Below are positions 25,634 through 33,181 of a DNA stretch of 37,865 bases, in pieces. Made by a program: the position numbers and the translations under genes. The notes below the pieces were generated by a model. The model searched no databases. It saw only the letters and a program-made list of their open reading frames with translations, and was not told where the DNA came from. The stretch comes from CAZQEZ01 sp964592475 (GTDB lineage: Bacteria > Bacteroidota > Bacteroidia > Cytophagales > Cyclobacteriaceae). The stretch lies in assembly GCA_964592475.1 (NCBI GenBank), contig CAZQEZ010000026.1, forward strand, positions 1-37,865, read 5' to 3'. Within the stretch, counting starts at the first letter, position 1; every line of letters begins with the position of its first letter.

Positions 25634-26380
25634 CTAAAATCCGATAGAATTGCCTCCGTCAACAGGTAAAATAACGCCAGTTAAATAACTGGCATTGTCG
25701 GAGCAGAGATAAAATGCTGCTTCAGCTACCTCTAAAGGAGTTCCAAGTTTTCCCATTGGAGTTCGACCCAATACTTTATTTTTTCTCTCCGGATCACTAT
25801 TCAATGCTTTAGCCGACATTTCAGTTTCAATAAACCCTGGTGCCAAACAATTAACCCGTACGCCTCCCGGAGATAGTTCTACAGCCATAGCCCTGGTCAT
25901 GCCCTCTACCCCTGTTTTAGCGGCTGTATAAGCAATTACCTGCGGAATTCCGTACTGGGCAGCCATAGAACTAATGTTAAGAATACTGCCTCTTCCTTGT
26001 TGCAACATAACTTTGGCTACCTCTCGTGAAAGTGCAAAAACCGCGGTTAGGTTCACTTTAATAATATTTTCAAATTCCTGGTCAGTTACTTCTGTTATAG
26101 GTTTTTTCAGGTGCACTCCTGCATTATTGACTAAAATATCTATGCCGCCGAAATCTTCCTTTACTGTTTTTACCAATTCAGGAATAGCTTCCAGGTGAGC
26201 CAGGTCGCAAATCAGGTAAGAACACAAATCGCCCATTTTTGTGCAAGCTTGTATCATTTTAGCTTCATTTCTGCCAATAATAATGGTTTGGATGTTTTCA
26301 GCCACCATTTTTTCTGCGATTGCAAGCCCCAGACCACTACCGCCTCCTGTTATTATTGCTACCTTATTATTATTTGCCAT
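25634..26380 (-). CDS. Short-chain dehydrogenase/reductase, possible D-mannonate oxidoreductase
   Basis: A 248-residue classical SDR. The cofactor loop TGGGSGLG spans 11-18, NNAG lies at 85-88, and the catalytic Ser138, Tyr151 and Lys155 (YTAAK) are intact. The C-terminal DGG block is usual for the family. The sequence resembles gluconate 5-dehydrogenase and SDR-type fructuronate/mannonate oxidoreductases. Its divergent neighbour is a LacI regulator and uxuA is nearby, so reduction of fructuronate to mannonate is the most likely reaction, but this is inferred from context. An alternative is a general sugar or 3-oxoacyl reductase. Convergent with the preceding barrel gene. Confidence 0.8.
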   Translation of the reverse strand: MANNNKVAIITGGGSGLGLAIAEKMVAENIQTIIIGRNEAKMIQACTKMGDLCSYLICDLAHLEAIPELVKTVKEDFGGIDILVNNAGVHLKKPITEVTDQEFENIIKVNLTAVFALSREVAKVMLQQGRGSILNISSMAAQYGIPQVIAYTAAKTGVEGMTRAMAVELSPGGVRVNCLAPGFIETEMSAKALNSDPERKNKVLGRTPMGKLGTPLEVAEAAFYLCSDNASYLTGVILPVDGGNSIGF

Positions 26381-26422
26381 ATTTTAAAAAATTTAATGCC
26401 TTTAAATTAATCAATATTTACA

Positions 26423-26432
26423 CAACCGATTG
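26423..26432. promoter_or_regulatory. Candidate operator for the LacI-type regulator
   Basis: CAACCGATTG is an imperfect palindrome with the central CG common in LacI-family operators. It lies between the divergent SDR and regulator genes, 36 bp upstream of the regulator start. A related site, ACGCAATAGATTGTGT, follows the regulator gene at 27521-27536. Confidence 0.35.
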
Positions 26433-26467
26433 CTTAAACCTGCCTTTTTTTCAACATATTTGTAATT

Positions 26468-27508
26468 ATGGATGGCAAGGAAGTAACAATTTACGAACTG
26501 GCAAGAGAACTTAAAGTTTCTCCATCTACGGTATCTCGTGCTTTGCAGGATCACCATAGCATTGGCAAGGCTACTAAAGAGAAAGTAAAAAACCTGGCGC
26601 AAATGAGAGGTTATCAACAAAACTTTTTGGCAGCCAGTTTACGCAATAAAAAAACTAATACCATTGGGGTGATCGTGCCTTTGATCAATCGACCTTTCAT
26701 AGCTTCTTTAATAAGCGGTATAGAAGCAGAGGCCAATAAAGAAGGTTTCAGGGTGATTATTTCTCAATCGCGTGATTCGTATGATCAGGAAGTTGCCAAT
26801 GCCCAGGCAATTTATGCCAGCAGAGTATCAGGTCTAATCACATCCCTGGCTATTGATACGCAAAATTTTGATCATTTTCAGCCTTTCAGGAAGCATAATA
26901 TACCAGTTGTTTTTGTAGATAGGGTGCCTCAAAACCTCAATTCCGACAAGGTGGTTATTGATAATTTTACAGCAGGATACAAAGCCACTAAGCATTTAAT
27001 AGCGCAAGGTTGTAAAAGAATAGGCCATATTGGAGGATCACAGCAACGCAATGTTTACGCTGAAAGACAAAAAGGATATTCACAAGCATTGAAAGAGCAC
27101 CATTTGCCAATTGACAATTCGCTGATCCATAACCTGAATGATTTAAATGCGGATGGAGGCTTTCAAGTGGCAAAAAAATTGTATGATGGGTCAACGCGAG
27201 TTGATGGTATCTTTGCTGCTAATGACACTACAGCGGTAAGTGCTATTCAATATGCTAAAAGCGTTCAGTGGAAAGTGCCGGAAGAAGTTGCCATCATTGG
27301 CTTTAACGACGACCCCGTTGCTTCTATTATCGAACCGGCGCTGAGTACCGTAAGCCATCCGGCTGGGGAAATGGGTAGAATGGCTGCCCGGCAAGTACTG
27401 CAAAACCAGGATGGTAATGTTGCTATCCAATCTCAAAACCTGGTACTGAAAACTTCTTTGATCCTAAGGCAATCTTCTTCGCGCGTGCCGGTTGCTAATC
27501 AACCATAA
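26468..27508 (+). CDS. LacI-family transcriptional regulator
   Basis: A 346-residue regulator of normal length. The N-terminal helix-turn-helix (VTIYELARELKVSPSTVSRA, about 5-25) and hinge helix precede a periplasmic-binding-protein-like sensor domain (from NTIGVIVP at about 65), with FVDRVP, GHIGG, GIFAANDTTA and IGFNDDPVAS blocks. It should bind a sugar or sugar acid and control local catabolic genes. Its neighbours, the divergent SDR and the downstream DUF6807-uxuA pair, point to a hexuronate-related ligand. A CATATTTG element 6 bp upstream of the ATG is one mismatch from the -7 consensus. Confidence 0.93.
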   Translation: MDGKEVTIYELARELKVSPSTVSRALQDHHSIGKATKEKVKNLAQMRGYQQNFLAASLRNKKTNTIGVIVPLINRPFIASLISGIEAEANKEGFRVIISQSRDSYDQEVANAQAIYASRVSGLITSLAIDTQNFDHFQPFRKHNIPVVFVDRVPQNLNSDKVVIDNFTAGYKATKHLIAQGCKRIGHIGGSQQRNVYAERQKGYSQALKEHHLPIDNSLIHNLNDLNADGGFQVAKKLYDGSTRVDGIFAANDTTAVSAIQYAKSVQWKVPEEVAIIGFNDDPVASIIEPALSTVSHPAGEMGRMAARQVLQNQDGNVAIQSQNLVLKTSLILRQSSSRVPVANQP

Positions 27509-27520
27509 ATTATTAAATTT

Positions 27521-27643
27521 ACGCAATAGATTGTGTAAGTTGACTTCCTGCTTTTTTTAAAACCTAGAAAAAGGAAGTGAATTGATAATGATAAAAATGT
27601 AATTTGTGCATAACACTATCACAAATATTATTCGATTGTGTTA
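27521..27643. promoter_or_regulatory. Possible operator cluster upstream of the DUF6807-uxuA pair
   Basis: ACGCAATAGATTGTGT at 27521-27536 shares 11 of 16 bases with the region around the candidate operator at 26423. Further on, CGATTG at 27633 sits inside nested inverted repeats (TAACAC at 27611 with GTGTTA at 27638; CACAA at 27620 with TTGTG at 27636). These are consistent with LacI-type binding, but short and unproven. No TAnnTTTG promoter is visible in this 214-bp gap. Confidence 0.3.
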
Positions 27644-27722
27644 TTAGTGGCTTTTCCTATTTCAATTACGAGAAGCTGAAAATTAATACCAATTATAAAA
27701 CCTTTGATCAACAAATCTAATC

Positions 27723-28619
27723 ATGAAAAAATTTTACCTGCTTCTAATCACTTTTTTTCTTTTAATAAACACTGTACAAGCCCAACCAAAATTAAAAGCC
27801 GAAAAAAAAGGTGATCAAATTGATGTTTATATTGGCAACAAGTTTTTCACCAGCTACATTTTTTCCCCAACGGAAAAATACCCGTTTTTCTTTCCGGTCA
27901 ATGGCCCTTCCGGTGCTACTGTTACCTCCATGCGCAATGGACAGTACCCCCATCACAGTTCTCTTTTTTTTGGTTGTGATAAAGTAAATGGCGGTAATTA
28001 CTGGCAGGAAGGATTGGACCGGGGACAAATTATTTCTTTGAGAGCAGAAATTACTGAAGCTACCGGTGATAAAATTGTACTTAAAGATGAATGTATCTGG
28101 ACCAGACCTGGTGCCGAGGCGCCAATAAAAGACATAAGAAAGATTACCATTTCTGCTCCCGAAGATGGGGTTTATCAACTCGATTTTGCCATTCGCATGC
28201 AAATGCTGATGGATGTGACCATCGAAAAAACCAACCACTCACTGTTTAGCGTACGCGTAGATCCAGACCTGGCCGTGATTAATGGGGGAACCATGGTAAA
28301 TGCCGAAGGTGATAAAGGCGAGAAAGCAACTTTTGGCAAATCATCCCCCTGGATGGATTATTACGGAATTAGGGGAGAAGCAAAAGAGGGAATTGCAATT
28401 CTACAGCACCCGGAAAATAAATGGTTTCCGGCACCCTGGTTCACGCGTGATTATGGTTTTTTCTCACCCACACCCATGTACTGGCCAGAGAATGAAGACT
28501 CGATAAGTATAAGCAAAGGCGATACTATTCGTTTAAAATACAGGGTGTTGGTGCACAAAGGAGATACTGAAGAAGCCGGTATTGCTCAATTCTATCAGCA
28601 ATGGAAAACAGAAAAGTAA
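27723..28619 (+). CDS. Secreted DUF6807 (PmoA-like) family protein
   Basis: A 298-residue exported protein with a signal peptide ending NTVQAQ (about residue 21). Recognisable family blocks are the YPHHSSLFFGCDKVNG segment, the repeated HP and DYGFFSP motifs and the C-terminal LKYRVLVHKGD. This family is widespread in Bacteroidota and Planctomycetes carbohydrate loci; an older Pfam name is PmoA, but no monooxygenase role is implied. The fold is probably a beta-sandwich and the substrate is unknown. It sits one base before uxuA and downstream of a LacI regulator, so it may act on a uronate-containing glycan or product in the periplasm. Confidence 0.8.
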   Translation: MKKFYLLLITFFLLINTVQAQPKLKAEKKGDQIDVYIGNKFFTSYIFSPTEKYPFFFPVNGPSGATVTSMRNGQYPHHSSLFFGCDKVNGGNYWQEGLDRGQIISLRAEITEATGDKIVLKDECIWTRPGAEAPIKDIRKITISAPEDGVYQLDFAIRMQMLMDVTIEKTNHSLFSVRVDPDLAVINGGTMVNAEGDKGEKATFGKSSPWMDYYGIRGEAKEGIAILQHPENKWFPAPWFTRDYGFFSPTPMYWPENEDSISISKGDTIRLKYRVLVHKGDTEEAGIAQFYQQWKTEK

Positions 28620-28620
28620 T

Positions 28621-29811
28621 ATGAAATTCATCAAAACCTGGCGCTGGTTTGGGCCTGATGACCCGGTAAAACTTTCTGGTATCCGGCAGATGGAAGTGGA
28701 AGGAATTGTTACCTCTTTGTTACAAATTCCGGTAGGTGAGGTTTGGCAATTAGAAGCCATCGAAGAGCGTAAAGCAATGATTGAAACTGCCGGTTTTCCT
28801 TATGGATGGCAAGTGGTGGAAAGTGTGAATGTGCATGACAGTATTAAGTGTGGGCTACCGGAGCGGGATAAATACATTGAAAAGTATATAAAAACATTGC
28901 AGAATCTTGGCCAGGCAGGCATCAGGATTGTATGCTATAATTTTATGCCGGTGCTTGATTGGGTGCGGACGAACTATCATTGTCAATTGCCGGATGGAAA
29001 AGAAACGGTCTGTTTTGATTTTATTCAACTTGTGGCATTTGATTTATTTATACTTAAAAGACAAGGAGCATCGCAGGAATATTCTTCTGAAATAAAGGAA
29101 AAGGCGGCTTTTGTTTTTAATGATTTGAGTGATAAAGGGAAAGAGCGTTTGCGGCAAACTTTGATGGGAGTTTTACCTGGAACTTCAAAAACCATAAGCA
29201 TGGAAGAATTTCAGCAGGCTTTATTAAAATATCAAAATGTAGATGTATCGCAAATGCGGGATAATTTACATTACTTTCTCAACCAAATCATTCCTATAGC
29301 GAAAGCAGAAGGCATACAAATGGCCATTCACCCTGATGATCCCCCATTTTCAGTTTTAGGTCTGCCACGTGTGGTAAGTACACTGTCTGACTTAAAAGCC
29401 ATAATTGCTATGGTAGATTCTCCCAGTAATGGCATTGCTTTTTGCAGTGGTTCACTAGGTGCCAGGGCCGATAACCAAGTACCAACAATTGCCAAGGAAG
29501 TTGCACACCGAATTAATTTTATTCATTTGCGAAATATAAAATTCTTAGAATATGGCTCATTTATGGAAGCAAATCATCTGCACGGAGATGTTGATTTAGG
29601 GGAGGTGATGTTGGTATTAATCAAAGAACAGCAGCGAAGATTGAAGCATAATCTCTCAAATATTGATATACCACTGCGTCCTGACCATGGTTTTCGAATG
29701 CTAGATGATTTTAGCCAGAATACGTATCCCGGATATGGCGGTATTGGTCGGATGAAGGCGCTTGCCCAATTAGAAGGTCTGGAAATGGGATTGCGGAAAG
29801 TTTATAGTTAA
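28621..29811 (+). CDS. uxuA: Mannonate dehydratase UxuA
   Basis: A 396-residue TIM-barrel enzyme that dehydrates D-mannonate to 2-keto-3-deoxy-D-gluconate in hexuronate catabolism. The start at ATG 28621 (MKFIKTWRWFGPDDPV) matches the family N-terminus; an upstream frame extension would overlap the preceding gene. Metal and substrate-binding blocks are HPDDPPFSVLG, CSGSLGAR, INFIHLRNI and the C-terminal DHGFRM. It begins one base after the DUF6807 stop, so the two are cotranscribed. No kdgK or kdgA for the next steps is in the window. Confidence 0.95.
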   Translation: MKFIKTWRWFGPDDPVKLSGIRQMEVEGIVTSLLQIPVGEVWQLEAIEERKAMIETAGFPYGWQVVESVNVHDSIKCGLPERDKYIEKYIKTLQNLGQAGIRIVCYNFMPVLDWVRTNYHCQLPDGKETVCFDFIQLVAFDLFILKRQGASQEYSSEIKEKAAFVFNDLSDKGKERLRQTLMGVLPGTSKTISMEEFQQALLKYQNVDVSQMRDNLHYFLNQIIPIAKAEGIQMAIHPDDPPFSVLGLPRVVSTLSDLKAIIAMVDSPSNGIAFCSGSLGARADNQVPTIAKEVAHRINFIHLRNIKFLEYGSFMEANHLHGDVDLGEVMLVLIKEQQRRLKHNLSNIDIPLRPDHGFRMLDDFSQNTYPGYGGIGRMKALAQLEGLEMGLRKVYS

Positions 29812-29889
29812 CTGTTTTCGGCTACGCTAAGTATTTCACGCTATTTTAACACACTAGTTTCATTTTTATCCTTTTACAAAAAGATTCGA

Positions 29890-29897
29890 TAATTTTG
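29890..29897 (+). promoter_or_regulatory. Candidate -7 promoter element of the acyltransferase gene
   Basis: TAATTTTG matches TAnnTTTG, 34 bp upstream of the ATG at 29932. No TTG stands 19 bp further upstream. Confidence 0.5.
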
Positions 29898-29931
29898 CAA
29901 GTTCGTAATTGAAAGAGATTTTTTTAAATAA

Positions 29932-30879
29932 ATGATGCAAAAAAACGCGTTGAAAAGAAAACTAAAATCCATCCGCAAAAAGGTAAAATACGCGGTGTTG
30001 TATCCTTTTATCAAGTTACTGCTGTGGCAGGCTAGGGTTTTCCCCAGAAAATGGACTTTGATCTTGTACAAAAGGTTAGGCTTAATTGCTTATCACCTCT
30101 TTCCCGATCAGCGGGCGCTGGTTACTACTCACTACAACTATGCTTTTGATACCCAAATGACCCGGAAAGAGGCCAATGCTTTTAATAAAAATCTGTTTGC
30201 CAATATTGCCACCAATGCAGCCGATCTTTTTATTTCAACCAATTATAGCAAAAAAGAAGATTATCACCGCTGGATTGATTATGAAGGTATGCATCATCTG
30301 GAGGAAGCCTATCAAGAAGGTAATGGAGTAATAGTACTTACTTGTCATATGGGAGCTTTCGACCTGGTGGGAAGAATATTAGCTTTAAAATATCCTACCA
30401 ATATAATTGTACGTGAGCATCGTAATCCCAAACTTAATGATTTGCTATTGCAAAACAGGACTAAATTAGGCGCAAAGATATTTTATAGTGGCGATAGCAT
30501 GCTGAAAGTTGTGCGCTTGCTCAACAAAGGAGAAATTGTAATTATATTAATAGATCAGGATATAACGCGAATGAAGGGAGTTTTTGTTGATTTTTTTGGC
30601 AAAAAAGCTTACACACCTATAGGGGCTACATGGCTAGCACAGAATACTAAAGCGAAAGTTATTCCTATGGCCATCCGGCAAAAACCGAATTACAGGCATC
30701 AAGTAACAGTATGTGCGCCATTGCCCGTAGCCAAAAGCGGAAAAAAAGAGCAAGATCAAATAGTGAATACAGCCAGGTTTTCTAAATCGCTTGAAACATT
30801 AATTGAAAAAGATCCTGCTCAATGGACGTGGATGCACCGGCGCTGGAAAACCAAACCAGAAGACTTAAAGAAAGACTAA
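29932..30879 (+). CDS. Lysophospholipid/lipid A acyltransferase (LpxL/HtrB family)
   Basis: A 315-residue membrane-associated acyltransferase. A basic N-terminus and an amphipathic or hydrophobic segment at about 20-55 precede the catalytic H139-x4-D144 motif (CHMGAFD). Further family blocks are VREHRNPKLND, ILIDQDI, GVFVDFFGKKAYTP and the C-terminal WTWMHRRWKTKP. It most likely adds a secondary acyl chain to the lipid A precursor on the inner membrane. Some relatives in Bacteroidota make other acylated lipids, so the substrate is not settled. It stands alone, with 120 bp before it and 209 bp after it. Confidence 0.9.
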   Translation: MMQKNALKRKLKSIRKKVKYAVLYPFIKLLLWQARVFPRKWTLILYKRLGLIAYHLFPDQRALVTTHYNYAFDTQMTRKEANAFNKNLFANIATNAADLFISTNYSKKEDYHRWIDYEGMHHLEEAYQEGNGVIVLTCHMGAFDLVGRILALKYPTNIIVREHRNPKLNDLLLQNRTKLGAKIFYSGDSMLKVVRLLNKGEIVIILIDQDITRMKGVFVDFFGKKAYTPIGATWLAQNTKAKVIPMAIRQKPNYRHQVTVCAPLPVAKSGKKEQDQIVNTARFSKSLETLIEKDPAQWTWMHRRWKTKPEDLKKD

Positions 30880-30956
30880 ACGAATTTTTTTTAACCATTC
30901 CTCATTAAGTATTTACCACTTTTTAATATAAATGCTGTATGAAAATCGTTCAATAC

Positions 30957-30972
30957 TGTACATTTTCGTACA
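30957..30972. promoter_or_regulatory. Candidate activator site upstream of a sigma-54-like promoter
   Basis: TGTACATTTTCGTACA contains 5-bp inverted arms (TGTAC/GTACA) separated by 6 bp. Its centre lies about 65 bp upstream of the -24 element, a normal distance for a sigma-54 enhancer-binding protein. There is a single copy only. Confidence 0.35.
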
Positions 30973-31026
30973 CTTTAAAATAACAAAATGTCCATTCTAG
31001 CCCCTCTTATTGCTATTTTTTGTTTT

Positions 31027-31042
31027 TGGCACACTATTGGCA
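31027..31042 (+). promoter_or_regulatory. Candidate sigma-54 (-24/-12) promoter
   Basis: TGGCACACTATTGGCA has GG at 31028-31029 and GC at 31040-31041 with exactly 10 bp between them, as required for sigma-54. The -24 box TGGCAC is perfect and the -12 box TGGC has one mismatch to TTGC. It lies 47 bp upstream of the ATG at 31089. Confidence 0.5.
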
Positions 31043-31088
31043 AAATAACAATCATTGTAAATGAAATGGAAACTAAAAATATTTAAAT

Positions 31089-31439
31089 ATGAAAACTTTT
31101 AAAATAACCATCGTACTAGCAGGAATTATTGTGGCAATCATTACCTTACTAAGTGGTGCCGTTAGTGCAGAAAATTTAGATAAAGCCGAAAAGAATGAAA
31201 CCTCTGAAAAGGCAATTATCAATCAACAAGAATTGATAACCATGGAGCAAATGTTAGTTGGGGATTATTTAGAATCTCTAAAAACACCTAAAGAGCCTAA
31301 TGAAGAAACAAGTATAATTGTTTATGACACCGAGGGAATGCTCGTGTATAAGGGAGAAGAAAGAAAGTCTAAGGATATGATCAATAAAAGTGTGTTTTTA
31401 GTGCAATTTGGTAATGAAAAAATATACACCTTATTTTGA
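31089..31439 (+). CDS. Small exported protein of unknown function
   Basis: A 116-residue protein with an N-terminal hydrophobic segment (about 8-24, ending VSAEN) that could be a signal peptide or a single membrane anchor. The rest is charged and helical (about 28-70), followed by a short beta-like stretch IIVYDTEGMLVYKGEE and FLVQFGNEKIYTLF. I do not recognise the family. It is monocistronic, with a candidate sigma-54 promoter before it and a strong bidirectional terminator after it. This suggests a real, regulated gene rather than a chance ORF. Confidence 0.6.
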   Translation: MKTFKITIVLAGIIVAIITLLSGAVSAENLDKAEKNETSEKAIINQQELITMEQMLVGDYLESLKTPKEPNEETSIIVYDTEGMLVYKGEERKSKDMINKSVFLVQFGNEKIYTLF

Positions 31440-31497
31440 TAATCGTTAATTAAGTAGTTGTAAATTCATAGGAGTAGTTGGTTTTTATTAGGTGAGT

Positions 31498-31524
31498 AAA
31501 AAGCTGGTCGTTAGCCAGCTTTTT
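31498..31524. terminator. Bidirectional Rho-independent terminator
   Basis: A 10-bp stem (AAAAAGCTGG at 31498-31507 with CCAGCTTTTT at 31515-31524) closes a 7-nt loop. T tracts result on both strands, so it serves the plus-strand gene ending at 31439 and the minus-strand operon ending at 31535. Confidence 0.92.
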
Positions 31525-31534
31525 GTATTAATAC

Positions 31535-32134
31535 TTATAGTTCTTTTTTTAACGATTGATGGAGCGAGTCTAAATTCTTTTTCAGATTTTCAGCAGCTAT
31601 TGATGGAACTTTTTCTTGATATTCCAGCATTATTTGCAGTGTTTTTTCAATCTTAATTCGTGTAATTAAAACTTCTATTTCATTCTGTAAAACTTGCAAT
31701 TCTTTGTACTTTGCTGCTTGTTCTTTGCTTAAGTAAAACTGTTCTTGTTTTGCAGTGCCTATTTTAGCTTCGGTAGATTTTTTTACCAGCGTATCTGATA
31801 TATAAGTTACATAATTAGAAATACTACTATAGTAATCTTCAACATTACTTGCGTATTTGAGATATTTTTGAGTCTTCTGCTTTACATGCTTGAGCAGGTT
31901 TTGATAGTCTTCTAATTTTAATTGCAATTGACTATCTTCTTTTAAGTATTCTTCAAATAAAGCTTCTACCAGGTTGCCTTGTCGTCGATAGCTATCCCGA
32001 TCATAAAGGGATTTGTCTTCGAAAACCTCCGGAATATGTTCTTCATTTCTGGCGTTTTTATTTGCATCCTTTAAATTACATTGAGGAAACAGACAGATGC
32101 AGATAAGTAAAATAAGGATTGTTTTCATTTTCAT
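31535..32134 (-). CDS. Coiled-coil lipoprotein of unknown function
   Basis: A 199-residue lipoprotein. The signal peptide ends LFPQC with the lipidated Cys at 19. The mature part is almost wholly helical and rich in Leu, Glu, Lys and Gln, with likely coiled coils at about 60-95 and 135-195. No family is recognised. It begins one base after the stop of the nucleoside hydrolase gene, so it is the last gene of a three-gene minus-strand operon. Tight coupling suggests an accessory role for that enzyme or an envelope function, but nothing in the sequence tells which. Confidence 0.7.
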   Translation of the reverse strand: MKMKTILILLICICLFPQCNLKDANKNARNEEHIPEVFEDKSLYDRDSYRRQGNLVEALFEEYLKEDSQLQLKLEDYQNLLKHVKQKTQKYLKYASNVEDYYSSISNYVTYISDTLVKKSTEAKIGTAKQEQFYLSKEQAAKYKELQVLQNEIEVLITRIKIEKTLQIMLEYQEKVPSIAAENLKKNLDSLHQSLKKEL

Positions 32135-32135
32135 A

Positions 32136-33167
32136 TTATTGTAATTGATAGTTTTTCATTGTATTAAAAAAGTCATTTAAAATGGCATCCCGGTCAAAAT
32201 TTTCCCATATATAAATAGTATTCGCACTATCAGGGTTTTGTTTCCAACTATTGCCCAATAGGGTAGGTGTAGGTATGAGGGTTTTTTCAGCCCATTCCGG
32301 GTTTTTCAAAATTGCTACGGCAGCCATATCGAAAAGTGAACGGGAGTGTGGATTGCCATGCATTTCTGCTTTTTCAAACAGATTTACAGAGTAGTCGCCA
32401 AAAGTAGTAAATTCACCTCCATGCCTACCGTTAACCGCTTCTACGGTAGGTCCCGCTCCGGGCATATTTTCAAATATTTTATCCGGTGTTACCCGTACAT
32501 GTGTAGTTCCGGTGGTGTCGCTATATCGCACGGTTACCATTTCAAATGCCACACCTGATGTGACTACCGGATTGAAAGAGGTAGTGTCATTATCAAGATT
32601 ATATTCTCCTGGCTTGGGGTAGTTACTGCCTAGCCAAACTACTTTTATTCGATCCTTAATTTCAGGTGCTTTGGCTAATGCCAGGGCTACATTGGTTAAT
32701 TTGCCAATAGGAAGTAGTATTAGAGGATCTTCAGGAGTGCTTTCCTGTGCTTGCGCAATGATAAAGTTAACTGCTGCCCTACCGTCGTACTCTTCTTGAT
32801 CAATAAAACTTATAATTTCACGATAACTGCCTTCTGCACCCGCAATTACCGGTACTTCCGGAAAGGCATCGCAAAGTTTAGCTACTCGTAATGCCTCCGC
32901 GTATTGTTTCTCTATGCCATTTCCATTGTAGGTATCGTTTACAGTGATTCCAACCACATCAAACACGTCGCCACTAAAAAGTGCGTAAGCCAAAGCATGC
33001 TGGTCGTCCAGTTCATTGTTGGCATCGGTGTCAATTAATAAGCGTATTTTATCAGTTGTTGCTATTTGTTCTGTAGCCAAAGTATCTTGGTTGCTATTTC
33101 CTTCTTTTTTAACTTCACAACTAGCTAAAATGATGATTATAATACAGAGGTTAACGAAGATTTTCAT
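32136..33167 (-). CDS. Lipoprotein nucleoside hydrolase (IUNH family)
   Basis: A 343-residue member of the inosine-uridine-preferring nucleoside hydrolase family. The calcium-binding DTDxxxxxDD motif is D46-T-D48 to D54-D55. Later blocks are VVGITV, ILLPIGKLTNVALAL, VVWLGSN and SLFDMAAVAILKNP. The N-terminus is a lipoprotein signal (ILASC, Cys17), so the enzyme should act in the periplasm or on the surface. Members cleave the N-glycosidic bond of nucleosides; some divergent ones act on other ribosides. It is in an operon with an FGGY kinase 14 bp upstream and a lipoprotein 1 bp downstream. Confidence 0.88.
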   Translation of the reverse strand: MKIFVNLCIIIIILASCEVKKEGNSNQDTLATEQIATTDKIRLLIDTDANNELDDQHALAYALFSGDVFDVVGITVNDTYNGNGIEKQYAEALRVAKLCDAFPEVPVIAGAEGSYREIISFIDQEEYDGRAAVNFIIAQAQESTPEDPLILLPIGKLTNVALALAKAPEIKDRIKVVWLGSNYPKPGEYNLDNDTTSFNPVVTSGVAFEMVTVRYSDTTGTTHVRVTPDKIFENMPGAGPTVEAVNGRHGGEFTTFGDYSVNLFEKAEMHGNPHSRSLFDMAAVAILKNPEWAEKTLIPTPTLLGNSWKQNPDSANTIYIWENFDRDAILNDFFNTMKNYQLQ

Positions 33168-33181
33168 AAGCTTTTTTGATT

